Assembly: GCA_021307315.1 (NCBI GenBank)
Contig: JAJSPD010000014.1
Location: 1 to 64,000, forward strand
Direction: 5' to 3'
DNA: 64,000 nucleotides
Origin: Bisporella sp. PMI_857
Taxonomy: Eukaryota; Ascomycota; Leotiomycetes; Helotiales; Helotiaceae
Position 1 is the first letter of the stretch; the number at the start of each line of letters is the position of its first letter. Below, in pieces: positions 32,504 through 44,006 of the stretch. Made by a program: the position numbers and the translations under genes. A model generated the notes under the pieces. It saw only the letters and a program-made list of their open reading frames with translations. It had not been told where the DNA came from and did no database searches.

Positions 32504-35193
32504 ATGTCAGAGAAATTCAAGAGGGAAAGCGACAGCGATTCGCAAGATACTGCAGGTGCCACGTCCACAGAGTCGACGATATCGCCTAAAAACACCACGA
32601 GGACTTTAGCAGATGGCGGAGGCATCTTTCCCACGGATCTCTTAGATGATTTTGAGAATGTAACGGAAAAATTCAAGCTATGTCCAAACCGCCTATGGGC
32701 CGTTGCTGGAGAAAATTTGCGAAAATTACTGCCAGTCGGCAAACAGATACCATCCCATGAAAATCACGAGCTCTGCACCTTTGATTTCTGCGAACACTCG
32801 CAACGAGATTTCACGGCTGTTGAACAGCGTCACGAGTGCAATAAGAAGGAAAGATGTAAACGACTACAATTTCCAAGGGATATACTTGAAAACGCTACAG
32901 TAGCGGAAAAGTCGACGGTATGGAGATTAGAGGGATACCATATGATTAATCCCCCTCAGCCATACATGGCAATCTCTCACGTCTGGTCAGATGGAACCGG
33001 AACTGGGGCTTGGCCAGACGGAGAAGTCAACGAATGTCTATACGCCTTTTTCAGGGGGATTGCAGAACAATTTCAATGCGAGGGAATCTGGTGGGATACT
33101 CTCTGTATTCCTAGAGAAAAGGCTGCACGCAACAAAGCTATCCGGAATATTCAGAGTAATTACCAGGATGCCCGAATTACTTTAGTTCATGATTGCTTTC
33201 TCCGAGGGTGGGAATGGGTTGGCGCTGAAGCCGCATGCTTTGCCATTCTTATATCACCGTGGTTCAGTCGGGGCTGGACGGCGCTAGAGCTGGCAAACTC
33301 ACCCAAGGCAAAGGTAGTGTTCAAAGGACCTAGCGGCCCTTTCATAAAGGACTTGGACGAACAGATTCTCGCAAAGGGCCAAGACGAACGGCTTTCTGGT
33401 CCTCGTGGAGAAGCAACTAAAATTATTAGGAAACTCCGGAAAGGTGTTACAACCCTCGACGATCTTTTGACCGTTCTGGGCCCACGCCATACGTCTTGGC
33501 CCAAGGATCTAGCCATCATTTCTTCGCTTTTAGCAGGTGTTAATGTAGCACCTACAGATAAGGAGCGGGATATCTGGCAGCAGGATTTCTACAAAAGCAT
33601 TCTATGGAAGATAGGCAAGGTTGCACCTGGGCATCTTTTCCATAATTCGGCAACCATCCTTGACGTAGGCTGGTGTCCGACCAATCTATTCAACATTCCT
33701 CGAACCGATTCCGAACCCTCTTTACTCATTGCAGAAGACCTGGATCTCGTTGGGACGTGGAAGCTTACGCCGGTGAAAGGAATTTCCGAGGAGTACATTT
33801 GGAACGGCATACATCCTCTTATAGCAGAGCGGCTGAAACGTCAGCTAAAATCCCCAGATGAATGCGTGCTCTTGGTCGAGTGCGGCACTGAGTCGACGGA
33901 TAGGGCTCTGTTAGGGAAAGCAATGGAGAAAGTGGGGATGTCGACAACACTCCGTTATAAGTATGTCGGCGCACTATATTTCCATCCAAGCCTGCTGAAA
34001 AAACACATCGAGGAAAATGGGATCGAAATGAAAGTAAGATTGTTAGGCGATACGAGGAAAGAGGAGGCGAAGCCTGCTGCAAAAAACGCTTGGGAACTTG
34101 TTACACAGTTCTCCCGTTCAGACAGCAATGGGATAGGGGGAGAAAGTAGGACTGATTCCGAGGCCGAGACAATGAAAGGAGAAGATGACCAAGCACACAG
34201 CAATTCGGAAGCTGCCTCAGGTGGAGGTAAAAATGCTGCCGAAGAGCCATTACAGACGGAAGACCACAACGTTGAGCGAGCCGTTCCGGAGAGATCAAGA
34301 TTGCACAATGCAATCTGGAGAGGGCATCACAGAGAATTTCGTAAGCTTATTCCAAAGCCGACGTAAACGTGCAGGACACACTCGGACAGCAGCCGCTACA
34401 TCTTGCAGCCGAACGAGGATACGAGGAGATGGTTTCGTCTTTACTTACGGCTAAGGCTAAGTTGGACGCTCGGTGCAACGCCGGGCAAACTGCGCTGCAT
34501 CGTGCTGCCTGGGGAGGCTCCACACGAGTTGTAGAGTTGCTGCTGGGGGCTGGAAGAAGCATAGTAGGTGCTAAAGACATGGATGACAATCTTGCCCTTC
34601 ACATAGCAGCCGAGAAGGGATTTGAGCCTATAGTAGAACGATTGGCCAACAAGGAAGATTATACGGCGAATGAGATCAAAGTGACGCTGCTACCTTATCC
34701 GATAGGGGGCGGGGATCAGAATATTGTTGAGTTGGTGCTTAGAAAGGGCACAGAAGTCAACGCTAAGGACACAAACGGTCGGACACCGCTGTGGAGGGCC
34801 GTCGAGAATGGGCATGAGGCCGTCGTACGGCTGCTGCTCGGGGAGGGTGCCGATATCGAGTCGAGGAATAAAGATGGTTGGACACCGCTGTCGTTGGCCG
34901 CCCAGAATGGGCATGAGGCCGTCGTGCGTCTACTGCTCCGGGAGGGCGCCGATATCGAGTCGAGGGATGATATTGGTCAGACGCCACTATCGTGGGCTGC
35001 ATACAATGGGCATGATGCCGTTGTGCGGCTACTGCTCGAGGAGGCCGCCGATATCAAGTCGAGGAATAATAGTAACCAGACGCCGCAGTTGTCGGCCGCC
35101 AAGAATGGGTATAAGGCTATCGTGTGGCTTCTAGGAGAAGAAGAGGCGAGAAGAAGTGAGAAGAGAGGAGAGATCGTGTTTAAAAGTTGGTGA
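32504..35193 (+). pseudogene. HET-domain / ankyrin-repeat gene split by a frameshift
   Basis: The ATG at 32504 opens a 620-codon frame ending at TAA 34364-34366. The HET core is clear: PYMAISHVWSDGTGTG, GIWWDTLCIPREKAARNKAI, YQDARITLVHD, WFSRGWTALELA. An acidic, Ser-rich linker (about 34100-34290) follows, then RLHNAIWRGHHREF, which begins an ankyrin unit. That unit continues only in another frame from 34354 (KADVNVQDTLGQQPLHLAAERGY) and runs through six to seven ankyrin repeats to TGA 35193. A one-base change in or near the AAA at 34354-34356 would join both parts. No intron of reasonable size fits. HET-ankyrin proteins are incompatibility-type death effectors. This copy may be inactivated, or the shift may be an assembly error. 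Confidence 0.75.
34810..35108 (+). repeat. Tandem ~99 bp ankyrin-coding repeats of high mutual similarity
   Basis: Three consecutive 99 bp units start at GGGCATGAGGCC (34810), GGGCATGAGGCC (34909) and GGGCATGATGCC (35008), and share long identical stretches such as GCCGATATC(G/A)AGTCGAGG. Each encodes one 33-residue ankyrin repeat of the type GHEAVVRLLL-EGADIESR. The similarity is much higher than to the upstream repeats, suggesting recent duplication or concerted evolution. Confidence 0.8.
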
Positions 35194-35829
35194 CCAGGGA
35201 GGAGATAAGCAATATTATACTGTGTACGGCGGCTTGAATGGACTGCTTATTATGGCGGACGATTAGGACAGAAAGTGCCAATAACAAAATCGCGAACCGC
35301 AATTTGGAATTTATAATTATATTATAATGAGAACTCGATTCCATCATTATGACGGTCCCCACCGCCACGTGATACCTTCCCCCAGACCCTCTGTTGCGTT
35401 TTAGCCTCAGGTGTCAGGCACCACATCCGAAACACCCTAAGAACGACTTTATCTAGCTTTTTGACAGAGGCAGTAGATTCCTTCTACACAGCGTTCAATT
35501 GCACTGATTTCCCCCTACCCAGCACTGTCCTACTGTGCGTACCCCAAACCCACCTATTGTTGCTGCTAGTCCATGATCGGTTGGACCTGTAAATCCAACA
35601 CCCTCCGCTTGAGCCTGCAGCTGTGCGCTAACTGTTCGAATTCTTGGCCACGTGACCTATTCCTGAGAAGCTTGGTAACGTCAGGCGTCAAAATTGATTA
35701 CTAAGTTAATGTGGCGCAATTGGCGCCACAGACCTCCAGCCAATATTGGCCTTAGGTTGTATATTAAGATTACGGCATAAATATTTGGACGGGCGTGGCT
35801 TTTTTGCACCAAACCGAAATTGTCAACCG
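35194..35829. other. AT/GC-mixed stretch with palindromes, no gene
   Basis: This lies between the ankyrin part and the right element end. It contains a perfect 7 bp-arm hairpin, GTGGCGC-AATTG-GCGCCAC at 35711-35729, closely followed by the palindrome CCAATATTGG. No coding frame is supported. Confidence 0.4.
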
Positions 35830-36223
35830 AGGTACTGACCCGCGTTGGCGATCTTATATGAATTTGCAAGCCACAGTAGCAATAAGGCTGAGAAGGATTT
35901 CCATGTAGTGGTGAGGGCCGTAAAGCTCGGATATAACCCCTTTATATATATTAGAGATGGTAAGAGCTCGGTGGTGGAGCCGTAGCGGGGGATCTCTATT
36001 CTGCTATGAAAGGAGACCCTTTGCGAATCAGGCGCGAGGGTGATGATACGAACGTAATTTTCTAGTAGGAGGGGTTTGGGGTGTTCAGGAGTGGCCACAG
36101 ATTATAAATTGTAAAACATTATAGGAGATATTAAGGTGCGGATAGTTTTTACGATGCTTAAAGCCAAAGTACCTATCATATTTTTCCGGCACGCCGGTTT
36201 TTCTGGCACGCAGGGATGGACGT
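35830..36223 (+). repeat. Right terminal region of the pogo/Fot-like element (copy B)
   Basis: This is the better preserved copy of the ~370-390 bp segment also seen at 30115-30488. It ends with CCGGCACGCCGGTTTTTCTGG (written in part) and AGGGATGGACGT followed by TA. It contains two copies of the TTTTCYGGCACGC word in direct spacing, probably transposase-binding sites (inference). Confidence 0.55.
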
Positions 36224-36608
36224 TAAGGAAGAAATTGGTGTTAAAAGAAACACCGCCACAACCTATAAAATAGCCTTATGTCCCATTGCCGAAGGCGGCC
36301 TGAGGTCTGGCGAGGATAATATGGAGTAAAGTCACAATATCTGTTTGTTCATAATCTACTCAAATAGCGATAAACTCTATTCCCTTCCTCAAGCTTCAAT
36401 TACGCTTTTTGATGCTATACTTCTCCCTTCCCTAACACCAAAATCAATATCCGCCTTTCGAAACTTAAGCCAAGATTCCCACCTCTATGCCAAACTTATT
36501 GTCCGACTGCGGTACTTGATGACAGTCAGCCCGTGCACCCTACCACCATCTAATGTTTACTAAGAGTCGATTGTTTTTAATCTCGAGCTTCTAGCAAGTT
36601 TCATAATT
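36224..36608. other. Intergenic between element end and aquaglyceroporin 3' end
   Basis: 385 bp with short unsupported frames only. Confidence 0.4.
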
Positions 36609-37954
36609 TCAAACAGGAGAGCTCATGCTATTTGATATCAATTTTGTGGGTCGAAGGAGCCTCTTCAATCCCATCCAAGGTGTATTGATCGGGCTATCGC
36701 CTACCACACAGTCAGATTAGCGCCTATTCCTTAATGAAGAATGTGACTTACCAGTGAAGATAAATACATCGTATATCCATCCCCCAAACAGGCAGCCAAA
36801 GAAAGGTGCCACCATCGGAATCCAGAAGTAGTAATTGCCGGCCGACCACACCTCGTGACCATAGCCAAGAAAGTAGGACATGAGACGGGGTCCAAAGTCC
36901 CGAGCTAGGTTGATCGCGTATCCGGTTTCCCAGCCAAAACATGCTCCAATGCCGAAGATTACAAAGAACAGCATCAACGGTGTGAGATTGCCAGCGCCAA
37001 GGTTTCCATTATCTTGAAGACTATAAATGCAGAACATTAAGATTGTACCTAAAGAAACCGATTTTAGTTGAATCACAGCAAGGGTGCAGGTGACTAACTT
37101 GCGATGAACTCTGAAAAGAACTGTCCCGTCCGTGTCATGAACTCAGCAGGGTAGGTGCAGAATATACCAGCTGTAGAGTGGTTTGAGAAGCCTGGCACAG
37201 TACGAATATCCGGACCACCTTCATAAACTGTGATTGCGCTCTTATAGTTTGCTATGTAGATTCTTAGCCAGGTCTGAAAGCAGAGATAAAAGAGAGAACG
37301 TACCATAGACGACTCCAGATGCGCAGAACCCTCCTAGGAATTGTCCTGCCATGTATATGGGAAACTTCCGCCACGGAAACTTGCGGTAAACGCAGTTTGC
37401 AAAGGTGACCGCAGGATTCATATGCGCACCGCTGACCTGGGCAGATTTAGTATAGATATCTATGTGGGTGGGTGGATTTGATATACTCCAGAAGCATAAA
37501 CACCAAGCATCACCCCAATACTATGGAATGTCAGTTGCAACAGCTATTAACAAAGAAAGCAATAGTAGGCTTACCCCCAACCCCAGGAGATCGATTGATA
37601 ATCGCCCTTCTCGCCATTGCTAAGAACAACCTAAGGCTAGTTAGGCTATCTTACACATTCCAGATACACACAAATGGTGTGGCTAACCTGTGCTACGACG
37701 CCATCACCAAACAGTATTATAATAAATACCCCAAGGAATTCCGAGAACGGCTCTCGCATGGCATGTCGAATGCGGCTCCATAACAGCTGCGGTCTGGCCT
37801 GAATAACTTCTTCCTGAGATATTTTATGATCGATTCCGGGACCATGCTCGGCATATGCCTGTGAGGAGTCCGACCCCGACGAGCTTATTGTTATCTCCTG
37901 ATGCGAAGCGACAGCAACATGCCGGTCTATCGATAGTTTCTTCTCGTCCGCCAT
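36609..37954 (-). CDS. Aquaglyceroporin (MIP family), Fps1-like second motif
   Basis: Seven exons (37954-37688, 37630-37575, 37520-37487, 37436-37304, 37251-37099, 37048-36752, 36700-36609) give 343 aa. TM1 is SEFLGVFIIILFGDGVVAQV. The first pore motif is VSGAHMNPAVTFA (NPA at ~126). The second is YAINLARDFGPRL, with NLA instead of NPA at ~261; the D after R is typical of glycerol-conducting members. Yeast Fps1 also carries NLA at the second position (known). The long N-terminus (KLSIDRHVAVASHQEITIS) is cytosolic. It should be a plasma-membrane glycerol/small-solute channel. The glycerol kinase gene starts ~1.9 kb away on the other strand, and the two probably work together in glycerol uptake. 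Confidence 0.9.
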
Positions 37955-39876
37955 GGTGACTTGAAAGGTACTTTGGGTAATCAAAAGCAGAGATACGCAG
38001 GACGAGATTTGTATTGTTGCGGCAGGAAAGACGTGTATATGCGGTTTAAGTTCTAGCAAATTCACCAGAATATCAAATCACTTCGTGCTATTACATACAC
38101 CATATGCAACTCAATCAGTTTCCCCTCTTTTTGGCTGGGTGGCTAGCTAGAAATAGCTTGACAAGCTGACATGGAGATAGCTTGGCCAGGCTTATGCCCA
38201 TAATGGTCGGACCAATCCAACCCAATCTCAGCGTAGATATCGAGGTTCAAACACAGCCAGCACCCAGATTTCCTTTGTCTATGTGAGCCCGGCAAGTATG
38301 CCGGCTTCCTCCTACCAGAGTATCATTCCATGTATCACAACTTGAACGCTTTCATTGATGGCGCTATCCCTTGATGAGAAGGTACTAATCCCTTAGTCTT
38401 GCTGGAAAAAAAGAGGAATGGGGCAAATTTGTCGAAATGGTTGCACATGAGATGATTTCGTGGAGCTTAAACTCGGAGACAACGTCCTGTTTGGTTTATC
38501 ATGCAGCGCAATCCAATGCAGGGTGCCTTCATAACGAAGGTTACCAGGCTGCGCTGTTTGTCGGAATTCGTCTCCCATGTCCATCACTGACCAATATTCT
38601 CTGTCATAGACCCATGGCAACCTAATCCTAGTGCCATCAGGCTGGGGGAAAAAAAAACTTACACACTCGTCCAAGTAAAATAATGTCAGCCTTTGGGGGG
38701 CTTAGAATACTCGTGTGGCGATTCTTGAGTTTCGTGTAGAGATTCGTTGCACTTATTCAGGACTCCCCTCCAGGATAATTAGCTCAAAATATGCGTCGCA
38801 AGACCCCTATCCTTCGTATGTTCTAGAACAGGAGTGGTGGATGCACGGGCGGTATGTATGAGCAATAGCGCGAGCACCATCGATGCTACCTCAGACTTTT
38901 GGAGATAGCACAACTAATGCTTGCATTCCATGTTGCTTCCCCGCCCCAGACTTCCAATCACGTAGTGTCCATGTCAACGAGATGAACATACTTTTCGTGA
39001 TCGAATGTTGTGTGCCGAGGCCCATCACGTCAGCAGTTCTTGCGAGCACCGAAGGATTTCAAAAGTGGTCCGCGCCTAGCCCTTTGCTTTCGCGAGTGTT
39101 CTCAATGAAGCAGAATGATATACTAATTGCATTCCAATGTGTAAGGGTATCTACCACTCTGTAAGAGCCGATGTGGAATTGAGGGACGACTTGACTGCCG
39201 AGAAAACTCTGGCTTTCGTGGCGTTGCGGCTCCCGCAGAGTGAGCTCGGTTGTGGCTGTAAGAAAAGCCATATATCGGGGGTACATAATACATTGGCCAG
39301 TAGATAACGGTTGCCCGCACCGTCCGAGTTGAGGTAACCGTCGATCATTTTGCACGGCACCTGCAGCCCCGCCGACAAATCCCGGTCAAAAAATTGCTGG
39401 AGTGAGGGGTATGGAGCGAGGAGACCAGTGAGATGAGGGGGCTCCTTGGCGTAGTTGAATCTTCTGCTGAATTTTGCTCTCTTGGGTCTGAGCAGCTGTC
39501 GTGTAAGAAAGTCGAGAACATGTTTGTCGTCCCGCTAGTGGTCCTACTCCAACAGAATCGCCGGCGTGACGCCAAAACCCGCACACAATAACCCGTTTGG
39601 GAGGCCGACCCATGAAAATGGATATTGTGTTGCCAAATTCTCAGCAAGTCGGTGCGGAGAAGGGTCTTCGTTCACCTCGTCATGTGTAACCTCCCCCATG
39701 CTCGTGCTTTGCGGCGTCTCCGTGCCCAGCATAGCATGTGTTTCTATGAGGCCATGCCTCCTTGGCCGAAGGGAGCTCCATCAAAGGAGTCGAGGGTTTT
39801 CTCTTCCACACTCAGCTTTTTTTTAAAGAAAAAAAAAAAGAGAGTTCAAGCTTAAGGTGCCACGAAATCGGACACA
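37955..39876. promoter_or_regulatory. 1.9 kb divergent intergenic region, aquaglyceroporin / glycerol kinase
   Basis: This is the longest gene-free gap between divergent partners in the window. Frames such as 38674-38393 have no domain support. A T8/A-run (TTTTTTTTAAAG then A11 within about 39818-39838) lies ~40-60 bp before the glycerol kinase ATG. No other site is named. Confidence 0.4.
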
Positions 39877-41647
39877 ATGGGTGAAAGCGCATCCAACCTT
39901 GAGCAGGAATCCTTTATTGGGTCGATAGATCAAGGAACGACTAGTACACGCTTTTTGATCTTCAATAAAGCAGGTGAACCTGTAGTAACTCATCAGATTG
40001 AGTTCAAGCAATACTACCCCGAACCTGGGTAAGGGATCGCACAAAGGAGTCGACGGGATTTGCTAACCAGCTCAGATGGCATGAACATGATCCAATTGAG
40101 ATCATAAAATCGGTGGAAATATGCATCGAGGAGGGCACGAAAGCCTTCGAGAAGCAAGGGCATCCTATCAGTAGTATCAAAGCCGTCGGTATCACAAACC
40201 AGCGTGAAACTACGGTTGTGTGGGATCAAGAAACCGGAGAACCACTGCACAATGCCATTGTGTGGACGGATACTCGAAATCAAGCTCTGATCAGAAAAAT
40301 TAAAGCAAGACTCGGATCAGATAAGCTCCAGGAGCTTTGTGGCCTGCCATTGTCCACCTATCCCTCCGTTGGGAAGCTTCTTTGGATGATTGAAAATGTC
40401 CCCAAGGTCGCCGACGCTTACGCAAGAGGTAAATTGGCATTCGGAACAGTGGATGTAAGTGCAAGCCCCTTGAATTGCCAAATAATCCATGGTATCTTAG
40501 GAATAGAGCTAAACAGAAATCCAGGCATGGCTTGTTTACAAGCTGAATGGAGGCCCAAATAAAAATGTATTCGTGACAGACCCAACAAACGCGTCCAGAA
40601 GCATGTTCATGAATATTCATACGCTCAAGTATGATGAGGCAATTTTGGACTTTTTCAGGTTTGACATGAATAAGATCCACCTGCCGAAGATTGTTTGCTC
40701 ATCGGACCCTGAAGCATATGGCTCTCTAGCCGCAGGGATTCTGAAGGGTGTTCGGATCGCGGGCTGCCTCGGAGACCAATCTGCTGCACTTGTAGGCCAA
40801 AAAGGATTTTCCCCTGGAAGAGCGAAGAACACCTATGGAACTGGCTGCTTCCTCCTATATCACGTCGGTGACAAGCCAGTGATTTCCACCCACGGCTTAC
40901 TGACCACTGTCGCTTATGACTTTGGCGACGGTCCCCAATATGCTCTTGAGGGTAGTATCGCGGTAGGTGGTTCAAGCATAAAGTTCTTGCAGAACAATTT
41001 AGGATTCATCAAATCCTCAAGCGAAATCAGCCCATTGGCCGAGACAGTGCCAGATAATGGAGGGGTTGTTTTTGTGACGGCCTTCAGTGGACTTTTCGCC
41101 CCATATTGGATTGATGATGCTAGGGGAACGCTTTGTGAGATATATGATCGTCTAGAGAAATTCGACAGCTAATTTGACGCAGTTGGAATTACGCAACACA
41201 CACAAAAGGGACATATCGCAAGGGCGACTCTCGAAGCTACTTGCTTCCAGACTAAAGCCATCTTAGATGCCATGGAGAAGGATAGTGGGAAGGCTTTGGC
41301 CGAGCTTGCTGTAGATGGTGGCATGACCAACTCGGATCTGTGCATGCAGGTAAGATCTATCAACATACTAGTGACGATTGTATGTTAATTATTCTGACAT
41401 GAATTAGACCCAGGCAGATCTGACTGGTATTCCAGTCGAACGACCACGAATGCTCGAGACCACTGCATTAGGCGCTGCAATTGCTGCTGGATTCGCCGTT
41501 GGAGTATGGAAGAGCTTCGATGAGCTGAGAAACATCAACACAGCTGGCACGAGGATCTTTGAACCGAAAATCAGTAAGGAGGATCGCGATAAGAAGTTCA
41601 AGAGATGGGAGCAAGCAGTCGAGATGTGTAGAGGATGGGCACAATAG
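39877..41647 (+). CDS. Glycerol kinase
   Basis: Five exons (39877-40028, 40076-40454, 40525-41134, 41183-41349, 41408-41647) give 515 aa, the usual length for FGGY glycerol kinases. Seen: [15 protein letters not shown] (phosphate 1), [82 protein letters not shown] (phosphate 2), [21 protein letters not shown] (FGGY signature region), [17 protein letters not shown], and [16 protein letters not shown]. It phosphorylates glycerol to glycerol-3-phosphate with ATP in the cytosol, after uptake through a channel or symporter. Neighbouring genes encode an aquaglyceroporin and a sugar-type transporter. No disrupted motif is seen. Confidence 0.95.
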
Positions 41648-42297
41648 TGCGTGAGTGGTAAAGTAGTTATAGGACGCGGTTGTATCTAGGATGATTATAG
41701 AGGCTGAAGCGGGATGTTTTGCGGAATGGCGCTTGCCACGTCCATTGTTTATTATTCCACCAGTCCCGTCCTTGAGATGGAATGCATGGATGCTGCTGCC
41801 AATGGAGGTCTGCTTAGTCATCTCGTGGCTTGAGACAACTGAACATGGAAAATATTCAGTTGGCTGCATATCATCTGGCAAAGGGAATTTCCTTCTTGAA
41901 TGTCGGGGTTCTATATTCGAATTTGGTCCAAAGGGTATCTGTCTATCATCTATAGTCTATGAAAATGGACCTTCTATACAATCCTAACTCCAGTACAATT
42001 TGGTCCCGTCCAGATCTATCGAACCATAATACGGTCGCATTCGTCTAGCCCAAATGCGTTTTAAAACCACATGAGTATTGTCGAAGACCACGTAAACAAT
42101 AAAGTCGTTGGAAGTAGTTGTATTCTACAGCTTTCCACACCTGACATATCATGATCTCTCAGTTAGTGCTCTCGAGATATACTCCTGGCGTGTATTTGCC
42201 GCACATAACCAAGTCATGACAAAGTCATTGTCCGCGATTGGCGAGACTATCCTGTTTCGTAGAAGTAACGGTGGAGAAAGTTTGCAAATCGCCTCCT
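41648..42297. other. Convergent intergenic gap
   Basis: 650 bp between the glycerol kinase (+) and sugar transporter (-) stop codons. Frames present are short and unsupported. Confidence 0.45.
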
Positions 42298-44006
42298 TCA
42301 TGCCATCAAGGCATTGGTGTTGTCGATATTTGACATATCCTCAACCTTTTGTGCTGAAGCTGGTGTAAGGGAGCCTTCATCATCTGAGCCAGAAAATCCA
42401 TATTCTCGAGCTTTCTCCTTGACCTCGCCCTCAGACAACTTAGGGAGCTGTTTAGCGGCCTGCACGTAACTAATGTTCTCAGAGTATCCCTTGGCAAAGA
42501 TGATATCAATCTCTTCAAGAGAACGGCCAGCAGTCTCGGGATAAAAGAAATATATTAGTGGAAAGAAAATGGCGTTCAGAACGGCAAAGAACAAGTAAGT
42601 TCCCCACCCAATACCGCCGACCAGGACAGGAGTGATCATGACGATGAAGAAGTTCCAGAGCCAGTTGGAGACGGTAGAGACGGCGTTCGCCTTCGCCCGA
42701 GTTTGCAGTGGGTTGATCTCAGCGGGATACAACCAAGGGAGAGGCAGCCAGGTAGCACCGAAGAAGGCGATATAAGTGAAAAGCCCTACCCCTGCGCCTT
42801 TTGCATTTTCGATGCCTCCTGGAATCAAAGCGCCAAAAACAATGACCATTGACAAGCATTGTCCGACCGTACCGATAAGAAACAGCTTGCGCCGCCCAAT
42901 GCGCTCGACGACGAACCACGAGGTGGTTGCAAAGAGCGAATATACAATCATGTTAACACCACCGAGCAAAAGGGCCAAGTTCTCACTTGTCCCAATTGAT
43001 GTTTGGAAAAGAATTGGGAAGTAGTAAATGACAGCATTGCAACCAGATAGCTGCTGCATCATTTGCGATGAGGCGCCAAGGATGAGTCGGCGGAAGTGCT
43101 GTGTTTTGCCATTGGTGAAGAGCTCCTTAATTGGGGTCTGCCCATTTGTGTGGCCCGCAGCTCGAATTGCATCTGTAATGACACTCATCTGATCCTGGAC
43201 TTCTCCATGATCACGACGCTTGTTAGCAAGCGCTGCCAACACGGTGGAAGCATCATGTTCTCGACCCTTAGACAGGAGCCAACGGGGTGATTCGGGTAGA
43301 CGAAGCATTAGAACAAGAATAACGATTGCGAAGACGACCTGGAAAGCGATAGGAAACCGCCATACGAAAGCATGGGGTCCATAGGTACATCCATAATCAA
43401 TCCAGTAGGCGATCATAGTTCCAATAGCCACATTTCCACCTTCAATGCAAATGAGCTTGCCTCGGTTGTGAGACTCACTACATTCAGCCTGGTAAGTTGG
43501 AACAGTCGACGTGTTAATTCCATTTCCGATCTAAACAGACTTAGTTTTCAGATGTTATCAAAGGCTTCCGAGCGACTTACTCCTGTTATACATCGTCCGA
43601 TAATGAACTGCGCAGTTGCTCCAGTACTGGGAGGCACGCTTGCGACTTGAATAATGACACCAAGGATCATAATAGCAGCCCCAAGGAAGATTGAATATCG
43701 CCGGCCGAGACGATCGCCGAAACTCAGAATGAAAGAGGCGCCGAGGAAACAACCAACGGCATAGATCGAGGTAACAAAACCTTGCCAATTGCGGTTCCCG
43801 TCCACTTCAGGAAAGTCGTGAACAAATGCTCTCGAGGAAATAATTCCGGCCATGACTCCCTGGTCATAACCAAAAAGAAGGAAATCTGTCGTTGCGAGGG
43901 CTGTAATCAGCTTTTGCAGCGTCTTGCCAGACTTGGACCAATATGTAGGAACGCCAGCATCGTTGTCTTTTGGTCCTGTCCGGACCACCTTCTCGCTACC
44001 CAGCAT
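42298..44006 (-). CDS. MFS sugar/polyol:H+ symporter (sugar porter family)
   Basis: Two exons (44006-43581, 43530-42298) encode 552 aa. Sugar-porter signatures are intact: LLFGYDQGVMAGI (TM1), GDRLGRRYSIFLG (loop 2-3), GRCITGIGNGINTSTVPTYQAE (formed across the intron), PESPRWLLSKGRE, QQLSGCNAVIYYFP (helix 7 substrate region), VERIGRRKLFLIG, and PETAGRSLEEIDIIF. The start at 44006 gives a normal N-terminus. An in-frame ATG at 44156 would add 50 residues that look non-coding. The substrate is a hexose, pentose or polyol; adjacency to glycerol kinase makes glycerol symport possible (Stl1-like), but this is inference. Confidence 0.92.

Larger units (their letters stand above)
30569..36223 (+). 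mobile_element. TIR-bounded 5.66 kb Tc1/mariner (pogo/Fot-like) element or composite
   Basis: The left end ACGTCCATCCCTCGTGCC at 30569 is mirrored by the inverted right end finishing at 36223 (GGCACGCAGGGATGGACGT read on the plus strand). Both are flanked by TA (30567-30568 and 36224-36225), the target duplication of the Tc1/mariner superfamily. Each end carries two spaced copies of a GCGTGCCRGAAAA-like word. Inside lie a decayed transposase remnant, an unknown reading frame and a HET-ankyrin gene. 5.66 kb is about three times a normal Fot element. It could thus be an element with captured genes, or a fortuitous pairing of ends from two elements. Confidence 0.5.

Noticed and set aside
34341..34357. 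Mini-intron (GTAAGC...AAAG) joining the HET and ankyrin frames
   Set aside because: 17 bp is far below any functional intron length, so a frameshift is the simpler reading.
30115..36223. LTR retrotransposon (direct repeats ~5.7 kb apart)
   Set aside because: No reverse transcriptase, integrase or gag signature lies between the repeats, and the ends are inverted with TA flanks, fitting Tc1/mariner instead.
38393..38674. Minus-strand 93-codon frame between aquaglyceroporin and glycerol kinase
   Set aside because: The composition is irregular, no family is recognised and there is no continuation by splicing.
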